DNA of 6,002 nucleotides from contig JAKSTS010000085.1 in the NCBI GenBank assembly GCA_024402455.1, positions 1 to 6,002 on the forward strand, given 5' to 3'. Position 1 is the stretch's first letter, and each line of letters begins with the position of its first letter. The DNA comes from Treponemataceae bacterium. Its GTDB lineage: Bacteria; Spirochaetota; Spirochaetia; Treponematales; Treponemataceae. The translations under genes were made by a program, and so were the position numbers. The notes beneath the pieces are model-generated. The model was not told where the DNA came from. It ran no database searches and saw only the letters and a program-made list of their open reading frames with translations. This document shows, in pieces, positions 1 through 6,002 of the stretch.

Positions 1-1456
1 AGTCAATTTCCGCAACAGGATTTTTAAGTCGTGGGTTATCAGCAATTTTTAATGTGTAATGAACAGCACCGGCTTCTGCAGCCCAGTTAAATAAAATAGG
101 CTGACGGCCATTTGCTGTATAGGCAACAAAATTGTCTTCTGGTTTATATGTTGTAACAGATTTAAGTGTAACAGGCTTTTGAACAGTAAATTTGTAGATT
201 TCGCCCAAAGAAGTTGAAGCCTGCACAGAATCATTGTAAAGCGGAACAACCTGCCAGTACCATGTGCCAGCTTCAAGGTCGTCGATTTTTACTTCTGTTT
301 TTGCTGTCGTAAAAAGAATATTCGGATTCTGCATTTCAGCATTATCTGCAATTTGAAGTTCATAGCCTTTTGCAAAATCGTCTGCTGTCCATGAGAACTG
401 CATGCCGGTTTTGGCTGCTTTATATGTCAAACCAACATTGTTTACGGGCTGAAGTTTTTTAACAGGAACAACAGAGCAGACTGAAATTGTGCCGTTTGCA
501 GCCGATTCCTGGTAAATTGTTCCGTCTTTTGAAACTGGATAAGCTTTCCAGTAAAGAGTACGGTTTGGCAAATCAAAAACTGCTTCCTGTGTACTGACTG
601 TCTTATTTTGGTAAGGGTAAACGCCGTCTTTATCATAGGAAAGTTCAATATAAGTTGAAGTGTCTTTTTCGTAATTCAGTGTTTTCCATGTGAATTGTAT
701 TGAAACACTTTCGTTATCATTTTTAATGATTTTCTGTGTAGGTTTTGGACTTGTTACGATGATTGCAGGTTGTGTAAAGTGCTTGCCGTCTTTATCCATG
801 AGAGTTTGAGAACCTGCACTGAGTTCCACAATGGAACCATCGCTTTTATTCTGTCGGACTGTACCTTTTTCAACAGAAACACTGATTTGATTGCTGATGC
901 TTATACCTGAAGCTGTTTCGGTTTCAAAAGTATCATCTGAAAGAATAATTGGAGTTACGGCATCATCTGTTTTGGGCAGAAGATCCGGCTGAATGTTCAT
1001 TGAAACAATTGAGTCTTCGCTGATTTCAAGTGTTTCGTTTCCAGCTTTCAATGTAATTTTTTCTGGTGTTTTAATTGAAACTGTTCCAGATGTAATCTTT
1101 AAATTTGCAAGGTCTGTTTCAGGAAGAATTTCAATTAAACTGTCGTGAGACATATGAATGATTGTGCCTGAATCAAACGTGATTTCTGCTTCTGCAGCGG
1201 CTGCAGTGCGGACAAAGTCGCCGACGTAAAGCGGTGTGTTTTCTCTGATAATGTCCCAGACGAGCCTGTCTCTGAAACGGCGCTGAACTGATTTGCTGCG
1301 TTCTGTAAGCTTTGCAATCGGTTTTTCGTCTATGCGCAAATCGGTCTTGTAAACATCCAGAAAATAACCGAAAAGCGAAAAAATTATGCCAATCGCACAA
1401 ATGAGGATTATGATTTTGTCAGGTTTATTTAATTGAATACTTTTTCTCTTCTGCAT
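1..1456 (-). CDS. Membrane-anchored FecR-domain protein with fibronectin-like repeats (C-terminus cut by window edge)
   Basis: The frame is open for 485 codons from ATG at 1456 to the left edge with no stop, so the C-terminus is missing. A short basic N-terminus (about 13 residues) is followed by one hydrophobic segment (about 14-33), so most of the protein should lie outside the cytoplasmic membrane as an uncleaved signal anchor. Residues about 66-110 match the FecR core pattern: a VGDFVRT stretch (78-84), then a FDSGT turn (94-98) and DSLIEI (105-110). A second beta-rich part follows to about 230. From about 250 there are three fibronectin type III-like or Ig-like units (about 253-326, 352-425, and 453 onward, truncated), each opening with an F-x-W motif; units 2 and 3 share IADN followed by NP. 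The start lies inside the cyclase gene, giving a 32-base overlap. An AGTGGA sequence (1462-1467) sits 5 bases upstream as a plausible ribosome binding site. The molecular function is unknown. Classical FecR proteins are anti-sigma regulators, but this one lacks a cytoplasmic anti-sigma region, so a structural or ligand-binding envelope role is more likely. Confidence 0.85.
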   Translation of the reverse strand, partial: MQKRKSIQLNKPDKIIILICAIGIIFSLFGYFLDVYKTDLRIDEKPIAKLTERSKSVQRRFRDRLVWDIIRENTPLYVGDFVRTAAAAEAEITFDSGTIIHMSHDSLIEILPETDLANLKITSGTVSIKTPEKITLKAGNETLEISEDSIVSMNIQPDLLPKTDDAVTPIILSDDTFETETASGISISNQISVSVEKGTVRQNKSDGSIVELSAGSQTLMDKDGKHFTQPAIIVTSPKPTQKIIKNDNESVSIQFTWKTLNYEKDTSTYIELSYDKDGVYPYQNKTVSTQEAVFDLPNRTLYWKAYPVSKDGTIYQESAANGTISVCSVVPVKKLQPVNNVGLTYKAAKTGMQFSWTADDFAKGYELQIADNAEMQNPNILFTTAKTEVKIDDLEAGTWYWQVVPLYNDSVQASTSLGEIYKFTVQKPVTLKSVTTYKPEDNFVAYTANGRQPILFNWAAEAGAVHYTLKIADNPRLKNPVAEID

Positions 1457-3278
1457 TTATATCCACTTTTGTGAGATCTGGCTCTTCGTATCCCAAAAGA
1501 GACCGAACTTCTTTTAATGTTGATACCTGCTCAAAATGCTCAAGCGGTGTATTTTCTGTATTTTTAAGCGCAACAACCGCATATATGCGGATCGGCTTGC
1601 TTTTTCCTTTTACGCTGAATGACGGCATTTCTTCTGAAACGATGTCATCTTTTACAAGTTCATAAGTCTGTTCAGAAATGAGAATATCTGTGCAAAGCGG
1701 TTTATTAATTGCTTCAATTCTTGAAGCAAGATTTACTGTGTCGCCGATGACTGTATATTCCATTCTTTCTTTTGAACCAATCTGTCCTGCTGTTACGTCT
1801 CCGCTTGAAATGCCGCAGCCAAACTGAATTGGGTCTCTGCCTTGTTCAATTTCTTCTTTGTTGAGCTTTATAAGAGCGTGGCGCATCATCAATGCAGTTG
1901 TTACGGCAGAAAGTGCATCTGCTTTGGGAGATTCTCCTGCAAGAGGTGCGCCCCAGACTGCCATAATTGCATCTCCGATAAATTTATCAACACAGCCGCT
2001 TGTTTGTGTAACGCATTCAACCATGCGCTCAAGGTAACGGTTTAAGAAAGCAACAAGTGCTTCTGGTTTCATTTTTTCAGCTTTTTCTGTAAACGAACGG
2101 ATGTCTGTAAAGAAAACTGTTGCTTTTCGGTTTTCGCCGCCAAGCTTAAGTTCGCCGCGCATTGCACGTTCAGCAATTTCTGTATTTATAAAACGCCCGA
2201 AAGTTTCTTTTAATCTGCTGCGCTCTGCAAGACCTTGACCCATCTGTTCAATGCTTTCTGCAAGAACCGAAAGTTCGTCGTGCGTGCGCTTTTCAATTGA
2301 AATTTCAAACTGACCCTGTTCAATTTTTCTTACGGCTTCTGTCAAATCGATGATTGGTACACTGATTGTTTTTGAAGCAAACCATACGACAAGAATTGAA
2401 GAAAAAAGAACTGTAAGTTCAAGCCACAGATTGCGCCGCAATGCTGTCTGCAATGCTTCAAAAACGATTTTGTCCTGAATCTGTGTCAGAACGATTACCT
2501 GGTCAGAAAAAAGCTTGTTAAAAGATGCAAAATATTCTGATTTGTCATCGCCTTTATAAACAAGCTGGCGCTGTCTTGCAGTTGTTTCTGAAATGATGTC
2601 AAAAACTTTTGTATCTTTTATAGATTTTCCTTCAACCTGTGATTCGAAGTTATTTGAAATTAAAATGTCACCGGCGGAATTTATAAGCATTGCTTCGTTT
2701 GTTCCGCTTGAAAATGTTTCAGCAAGGCTTTCTGGTGAAAAAAGCACAAGCACGGCAGAAGTTTCACCGTTTAATTCAAGCGGCATTAGAAGTGCAATTA
2801 GATTTGCATTAAAAAATGGTGCAGCGTTCAAAACGATTGTTTCGCCGTTTTCGGCACGATCAAAAAACTCGCTCTGTTCGCGGATGTAAGCAACAATGTC
2901 AGAATCATCAATTCCAAGCGGGTAGAGCAGCTGGGTGTTTAAAAGCTGGGCAAAACCGCTTACGGCAATTGCACCAATCATGCGGTTGCCGTCAAAAAGG
3001 GCATCTATCTGTTCGTCTGCAAAAGATGCTTCTTTTGAATTCATTACGTTGATTATAAAGGAAGTATTTGTAATGATTGAATTTAAGAAAATTTCTGTTT
3101 CTGCTGCAGCATGCTGGTTCAGAGAATAATTATTATTTTCTGCTGTAATGCGAACATCTGCACGAATTATCGAAGTAATGATTGCTGTTGAAACGAGAAG
3201 AGCAGCGAGGACGATTGCAACTATGATTGCGATTAATTTTAAAGCAATGGGCCGCAAAACCCTTTGACGATTATTCAT
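1425..3278 (-). CDS. Membrane-bound class III adenylate cyclase (Cache-like sensor, HAMP, cyclase domain)
   Basis: The 617-residue product should make cyclic AMP from ATP at the inner face of the membrane. A first membrane segment (about 12-38) and a second (about 287-304) bracket a roughly 250-residue outer domain. Its distal half (MLINSAGDILISN, 197-209, then GKSI at 217-220) looks like a Cache fold. A HAMP linker follows (about 303-356, with P308 and DEL at 334-336), then the catalytic domain (about 384-570). All six key positions are present: metal-binding D392 (FFTDIRSFT) and D436 (FIGDAIMAVWG), purine-recognising K432 and T509 (EYTVIGD), and transition-state N516 and R520 (VNLASR). Lys plus Thr at the purine positions is the class IIIb pattern and favours ATP over GTP. 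A charged tail of about 45 residues has no recognised domain. The ATG at 3278 has only a weak Shine-Dalgarno; an ATG 7 bases upstream is out of frame and stops at once. The 3' end overlaps the FecR-domain gene. The ligand of the sensor is not predictable from sequence. Confidence 0.95.
   Translation of the reverse strand: MNNRQRVLRPIALKLIAIIVAIVLAALLVSTAIITSIIRADVRITAENNNYSLNQHAAAETEIFLNSIITNTSFIINVMNSKEASFADEQIDALFDGNRMIGAIAVSGFAQLLNTQLLYPLGIDDSDIVAYIREQSEFFDRAENGETIVLNAAPFFNANLIALLMPLELNGETSAVLVLFSPESLAETFSSGTNEAMLINSAGDILISNNFESQVEGKSIKDTKVFDIISETTARQRQLVYKGDDKSEYFASFNKLFSDQVIVLTQIQDKIVFEALQTALRRNLWLELTVLFSSILVVWFASKTISVPIIDLTEAVRKIEQGQFEISIEKRTHDELSVLAESIEQMGQGLAERSRLKETFGRFINTEIAERAMRGELKLGGENRKATVFFTDIRSFTEKAEKMKPEALVAFLNRYLERMVECVTQTSGCVDKFIGDAIMAVWGAPLAGESPKADALSAVTTALMMRHALIKLNKEEIEQGRDPIQFGCGISSGDVTAGQIGSKERMEYTVIGDTVNLASRIEAINKPLCTDILISEQTYELVKDDIVSEEMPSFSVKGKSKPIRIYAVVALKNTENTPLEHFEQVSTLKEVRSLLGYEEPDLTKVDINAEEKKYSIK
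1462..1467 (-). promoter_or_regulatory. Probable ribosome binding site of the FecR-domain gene, inside the cyclase gene
   Basis: On the minus strand AGTGGA lies 5 bases before the ATG at 1456. It is a partial match to the Shine-Dalgarno consensus. It supports initiation within the last codons of the cyclase gene, and so translational coupling of the two genes. The match is imperfect. Confidence 0.45.
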
Positions 3279-3341
3279 TTGACATATCTAAGTTTTGTAG
3301 CTTGATTTTTATTTTTAATTATGCAGTAAAACTGCGAATAG

Positions 3342-3414
3342 TCGGAATGACAGGATTTGAACCTGCGACATTCTGGTCCCAAACCAGACGCGCTACCAGC
3401 TGCGCTACATTCCG
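3342..3414 (-). tRNA. tRNA-Pro (anticodon UGG)
   Basis: The minus strand folds into a complete 73-base cloverleaf. The acceptor stem is CGGAATG/CATTCCG with discriminator A. The D stem is GCGC/GCGC. The anticodon stem TCTGG/CCAGA encloses the loop TTTGGGA, giving anticodon TGG with G37. The T stem GCAGG/CCTGT encloses the loop TTCAAAT. C1-G72 is typical of bacterial proline tRNA. The next bases are CTA, so the CCA end is not encoded and must be added by a CCA-adding enzyme. The gene lies 63 bases upstream of the cyclase start on the same strand. Confidence 0.97.
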
Positions 3415-3462
3415 AAAACCTTAAATTAAAGGCTGAACTGCATCTCTGCAACTCATGAAACC

Positions 3463-3491
3463 ACTATATAAAAAATAAAAAAAAGAGTCAA
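3463..3491 (-). promoter_or_regulatory. Sigma-70-type promoter for tRNA-Pro
   Basis: On the minus strand TTGACT (3491-3486) and TATAGT (3468-3463) are separated by exactly 17 bases, close to the consensus. Transcription would start near 3456, giving a leader of about 40 bases before the tRNA 5' end at 3414. The spacer is almost entirely T on this strand. No strong terminator is seen after the tRNA, so this promoter may also serve the cyclase operon. Confidence 0.75.
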
Positions 3492-3536
3492 TAGCATTTT
3501 TTTATTTTTTTCAAAAACTTGCAAAATTTTCAAAAG

Positions 3537-3567
3537 TTGATTTTCCGAAAAAGTTTCGGAAAATTAA
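3537..3567. repeat. Inverted repeat (hairpin) between the two divergent tRNA promoters
   Basis: TTTTCCGAAA (3541-3550) is followed after the 3-base loop AAG by its exact reverse complement TTTCGGAAAA (3554-3563). Pairing extends four more base pairs outward (3537-3540 with 3564-3567) if one G-T pair is allowed. Neither side is followed by a clean T tract, so it is a poor intrinsic terminator. Its place between the two divergent promoters would also fit a protein-binding site. Function unknown. Confidence 0.6.
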
Positions 3568-3592
3568 AAGGAATCAATTTTTTAAGATGCCC

Positions 3593-3622
3593 TTGACAAA
3601 TAAGACATTTCTTTTGTAAAAT
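3593..3622 (+). promoter_or_regulatory. Sigma-70-type promoter for tRNA-Leu
   Basis: A consensus -35 box TTGACA (3593-3598) and a TAAAAT -10 box (3617-3622) are separated by 18 bases. The expected start near 3629 is only a few bases before the tRNA 5' end at 3633, a very short leader. The boxes and location make this the clear promoter of the tRNA gene. Confidence 0.8.
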
Positions 3623-3632
3623 TACGCAACTT

Positions 3633-3716
3633 GCCCGGATGGTGGAATTGGTAGACACGCTAGTTTCAGGTACTAGAGCTCTAACGGGTGTGCGAGTTCA
3701 AGTCTCGCTTCGGGCA
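3633..3716 (+). tRNA. tRNA-Leu (anticodon CAG)
   Basis: This is an 84-base class II tRNA. The acceptor stem GCCCGGA/TTCGGGC includes one G-T pair and has discriminator A. The D-loop region carries the typical GGTGGAATTGGTAGACACGC leucine-type sequence. The anticodon stem CTAGT/ACTAG encloses TTCAGGT, giving anticodon CAG, which reads CUG. A long variable arm (about 3677-3691) marks it as Leu/Ser/Tyr type. The T stem GCGAG/CTCGC encloses TTCAAGT. The CCA end is not encoded. It forms a single-gene unit with its own promoter and terminator. Confidence 0.97.
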
Positions 3717-3749
3717 AAAGCCGGTTGTTTTTCAGCCGGCTTTTTTTTT
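3716..3749 (+). terminator. Intrinsic terminator of tRNA-Leu
   Basis: GCCGGTTG (3720-3727) pairs with CAGCCGGC (3733-3740) around a TTTTT loop, allowing one T-G pair. A run of nine T follows (3741-3749). The four A bases before the stem (3716-3719) can lengthen it by pairing with the T tract. The hairpin begins right at the tRNA 3' end, so little trailer is left. Confidence 0.92.
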
Positions 3750-3794
3750 GTCTTTATGAGTTTTGCATTGTTGCAGCATGTTTTATGGTACTGC

Positions 3795-3834
3795 AAAAAA
3801 AAGCCCTTCTAAACATTTAGTCTAGAAGGGCTTT
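3795..3834 (-). terminator. Intrinsic terminator of the pyruvate phosphate dikinase gene
   Basis: AAAGCCCTTCTA (3800-3811) and TAGAAGGGCTTT (3823-3834) form a perfect 12-base-pair stem with an 11-base loop. On the minus strand the stem is followed by a T run (the A run at 3795-3802 on the plus strand). It begins about 20 bases after the stop codon at 3854-3856 and stops transcription heading toward the convergent tRNA-Leu. The 45 bases between this and the tRNA-Leu terminator (3750-3794) show nothing else. Confidence 0.92.
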
Positions 3835-3853
3835 CGTGTTTATATGCAATAAA

Positions 3854-6002
3854 TTAGCTGTTTCTGATTACTGCCTGTGCAGCAGCAAGGCGTGCAACTG
3901 GAACACGGAATGGTGAACAAGAAACATAGTTCAAACCTGTTCTGTAACAGAAATCGATTGTTTTTGGATCTCCACCATGTTCGCCGCAGATGCCAAGCTT
4001 TAAGTCTGCTTTTACGGCACGACCGTTTGCAGCAGCAAGCTGAATCAACTGACCAACGCCTTCTTCGTCAAGCGATTTGAATGGATCGTCAAGAAGAATT
4101 TCATTGTTCAGGTATGTAGGCAGGAATTTGCCTGCATCGTCGCGGCTGAATGCGAAAGTCATCTGTGTCAAGTCGTTTGTACCAAAGCTGAAGAAGTCTG
4201 CGCTCTGTGCAATTTTGCCTGCAAGAAGAGCAGCACGTGGAACTTCAATCATAGTACCGATGCGGATGTTGAATACAACCTTTTCGCGTTCGAATACGTC
4301 TTTCATGATTTTTTCGCAAGATTTGCGGATGATTGAAAGTTCGTCGTTGTCACAAACGATTGGAATCATTACTTCTGGATGAACCGGAATGTTTTTCTTG
4401 ATGCATTCAGCAGCAGCAAGGGCAATTGCTTCAACCTGTGTTTCATAAATTTCAGGGAAAGTAATTGCAAGGCGGCAGCCGCGGTGACCAAGCATCGGGT
4501 TCATTTCATGGAGTTTTTCGAGTTTTGCTGTCAAAGAAGCTGCATCAACACCCATGTGCTTTGCAAGTTCTTCTGTTTCTTCCTTTGTACGTGGAATAAA
4601 TTCATGCAAAGGCGGGTCAAGAAGACGGATTGTAACAGCCTTGCCGTTCATTGCTTCGAAAATGCCGAAGAAATCCTGTTTCTGCAATGGAAGGATGTGA
4701 GAAAGTGCTTCTTTGCGCTGTTCTGGTGTGTCAGAAGCAATCATCGCTCTAAAGTGAATTAATTTCTTTGCATCAAAGAACATATGCTCTGTGCGGCAAA
4801 GACCGATTCCTTCTGCGCCAAATTTAAATGCATTTTTTGCATCAGCAGGCTGGTCTGCGTTTGCACGAACTTTGAAACCTTTTACATTGCCGCGAACACA
4901 TGCAGCTCTTACATCGTCGCACCATGAAAGGAATGTCTTTAAGTCTGCGCTGAATTCTGGTGAAATAAGTGGAAGTGTTCCTTCATAAACTTCGCCTGAA
5001 GAACCGTCGATTGTGATGAAATCGCCGCGTTTGAATGTGCGGCCGTTGATTTTTACTGTTTCACCTTCGAACATAACTTCGCTTGCACCGCAGACACAAG
5101 GTGTTCCAAGACCACGTGCAACAACTGCTGCGTGGCTTGTCATGCCGCCTGTAGAAGTCAAAATGCCTTCTGAAACAACCATACCTGTAATGTCTTCCGG
5201 GCTTGTTTCTTTGCGAACGAGAACAACTTTTTTGCCCTGTTTTACCCACTGGTCTGCTTCGTCAGCTGTGTAAACAATCTGACCACAAGCAGCTCCAGGA
5301 GAAGCGTTCAAACCTTTTGTAAGCGGCTTTGCAGCTTTTTTTGCTTTTGTATCAATCATCGGATGAAGCAGCTGGTCAATCTGTTCTGGTGCAACGCGCA
5401 TGATTGCTTCTTCTTTTGTAATGAGCTTTTCGCCAACCATGTCAACTGCACATTTAACTGCAGCCTGTCCTGTGCGTTTTCCGTTTCTTGTCTGAAGAAT
5501 GAAAAGTTCACCCTGCTGAACAGTAAATTCCATATCCTGCATGTCGCGGTAATGGTTTTCGAGTCTGCCCCGGATTTCAACAAGCTGTTTATAAACTTTC
5601 TGATTTTCTTTTTCGAGTTTTGTAATTTTTTCTGGTGTACGGATGCCGGCTACAACGTCTTCGCCCTGTGCATTCATAAGATATTCGCCATAGAATTCGT
5701 TTACACCTGTTGAAGGGTCGCGGCTGAAACAAACGCCTGTACCAGAATCATCGCCGAAGTTGCCGAAAACCATTGACTGAATGTTTACAGCTGTTCCTGC
5801 AAGACCGCGGATGTTATTGAGCTGTCTGTATTTAATGGCACGTTCATTCATCCATGAACCGAAAACAGCGTCAATTGCACCCCACATCTGTTCAACTGGA
5901 TCCTGCGGAAAATCTTTGCCAGTGTGTTTTGTGTAGATAACCTTGTAGTTTGAAACAAGCTTTTCAAGATCGCCTGCATCAAGTTCTGTGTCTAATTTAA
6001 CA
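3854..6002 (-). CDS. ppdK: Pyruvate, phosphate dikinase (N-terminus cut by window edge)
   Basis: The enzyme interconverts ATP + pyruvate + phosphate and AMP + PEP + diphosphate in the cytoplasm. In fermentative bacteria it often runs as a pyrophosphate-saving glycolytic step. The frame is open from the right edge to the stop at 3854, giving 715 visible residues; an internal ATG at 5887 is not the start, since family-like sequence (FPQDPVEQMWGAI) runs through it. Numbering from that ATG, residues up to about 180 are the end of the ATP-grasp domain (FSRDPSTG, 54-61). The swivelling phosphohistidine domain has the GGMTSHAAVVARG motif with catalytic H252. The C-terminal PEP/pyruvate barrel carries R365 (GLCRTEH), R421 (TIRLLDPP), MLGHRGCRL (465-473), E548 (IEVPRAA), N571 (FGTNDLTQ) and C634 (GICGEHGGDP). 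Their spacing matches the well-studied clostridial enzyme almost exactly. By comparison with the usual 870-900 residues, roughly 160-190 N-terminal residues lie outside the window. No PPDK regulatory kinase/phosphatase gene is visible. All catalytic residues seen are intact. Confidence 0.97.
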   Translation of the reverse strand, partial: VKLDTELDAGDLEKLVSNYKVIYTKHTGKDFPQDPVEQMWGAIDAVFGSWMNERAIKYRQLNNIRGLAGTAVNIQSMVFGNFGDDSGTGVCFSRDPSTGVNEFYGEYLMNAQGEDVVAGIRTPEKITKLEKENQKVYKQLVEIRGRLENHYRDMQDMEFTVQQGELFILQTRNGKRTGQAAVKCAVDMVGEKLITKEEAIMRVAPEQIDQLLHPMIDTKAKKAAKPLTKGLNASPGAACGQIVYTADEADQWVKQGKKVVLVRKETSPEDITGMVVSEGILTSTGGMTSHAAVVARGLGTPCVCGASEVMFEGETVKINGRTFKRGDFITIDGSSGEVYEGTLPLISPEFSADLKTFLSWCDDVRAACVRGNVKGFKVRANADQPADAKNAFKFGAEGIGLCRTEHMFFDAKKLIHFRAMIASDTPEQRKEALSHILPLQKQDFFGIFEAMNGKAVTIRLLDPPLHEFIPRTKEETEELAKHMGVDAASLTAKLEKLHEMNPMLGHRGCRLAITFPEIYETQVEAIALAAAECIKKNIPVHPEVMIPIVCDNDELSIIRKSCEKIMKDVFEREKVVFNIRIGTMIEVPRAALLAGKIAQSADFFSFGTNDLTQMTFAFSRDDAGKFLPTYLNNEILLDDPFKSLDEEGVGQLIQLAAANGRAVKADLKLGICGEHGGDPKTIDFCYRTGLNYVSCSPFRVPVARLAAAQAVIRNS

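Noticed and set aside
49..648. Short minus-strand open frames within the left-hand gene
   Set aside because: The full-length FecR/fibronectin-like frame runs uninterrupted through this stretch and has clear domain structure; these are alternative frames.
2593..3129. Several plus-strand open frames antisense to the cyclase sensor domain
   Set aside because: The cyclase frame has intact domains throughout; these frames overlap each other and lack start signals.
3323..3335. Small hairpin GCAG-loop-CTGC between tRNA-Pro and the cyclase, as a terminator
   Set aside because: The stem is only 4 base pairs and is not followed by a T tract on the minus strand.
3441..3452. TGCA-TCTC-TGCA motif in the tRNA-Pro leader as a regulatory hairpin
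   Set aside because: A 4-base-pair self-complementary stem of this kind is expected by chance, and nothing around it supports a riboswitch or T-box.
4379..4762. Open frame of 127 codons on the plus strand, antisense to pyruvate phosphate dikinase
   Set aside because: It is the mirror of a strongly conserved enzyme gene, has no ribosome binding site or promoter, and its product is Cys/Phe-rich without a recognisable family.
5363..5713. Open frame of 116 codons on the plus strand, antisense to the same gene
   Set aside because: It is a shadow frame over coding sequence for the ATP-grasp end of the dikinase, with no initiation signals.
5885..5887. ATG at 5887 as the start of the dikinase
   Set aside because: The frame stays open upstream to the window edge and the upstream residues match the family, so this is an internal methionine.

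Overview
The window reads as a chromosomal segment from a spirochaete, most likely a Treponema-like, fermentative, gut- or rumen-type organism. This is inferred from three things: a pyruvate phosphate dikinase as a housekeeping gene, an adenylate cyclase paired with a membrane-anchored FecR/fibronectin-like protein, and moderate-to-low G+C DNA with AT-rich intergenic gaps. Both tRNA genes lack an encoded CCA end. The genus is a judgement from overall pattern, not from a marker gene. I see no phage, transposon, CRISPR or other mobile-element signature.

Layout, left to right. Bases 1-1456 (minus strand) hold a membrane-anchored protein with a FecR-type domain and fibronectin-like repeats; it runs off the left edge. 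It overlaps by 32 bases the end of a 617-residue class III adenylate cyclase (1425-3278, minus). The cyclase has two membrane segments, a Cache-like outer sensor, a HAMP domain and an intact catalytic domain. Just upstream on the same strand is a tRNA-Pro(UGG) gene (3342-3414) with its own good promoter and no convincing terminator before the cyclase. A 218-base AT-rich gap then separates it from a divergent tRNA-Leu(CAG) gene (3633-3716, plus). That gap holds the two tRNA promoters and a strong inverted repeat between them. The tRNA-Leu ends in a textbook terminator. It faces, across about 45 bases, the terminator of a minus-strand pyruvate phosphate dikinase gene (3854-6002), which runs off the right edge without its N-terminal part.

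How the genes may work together. The cyclase and the FecR/fibronectin-like protein overlap and so are almost certainly co-transcribed and probably translationally coupled. Both place most or all of their non-catalytic mass outside the cytoplasmic membrane, which suggests a shared envelope-linked role: one makes cAMP in response to something outside, the other may bind a wall or envelope component. This is inference. The tRNA-Pro promoter may feed this operon by read-through. Pyruvate phosphate dikinase is a separate metabolic unit (pyruvate/PEP interconversion) and shows no visible link to the cyclase operon.
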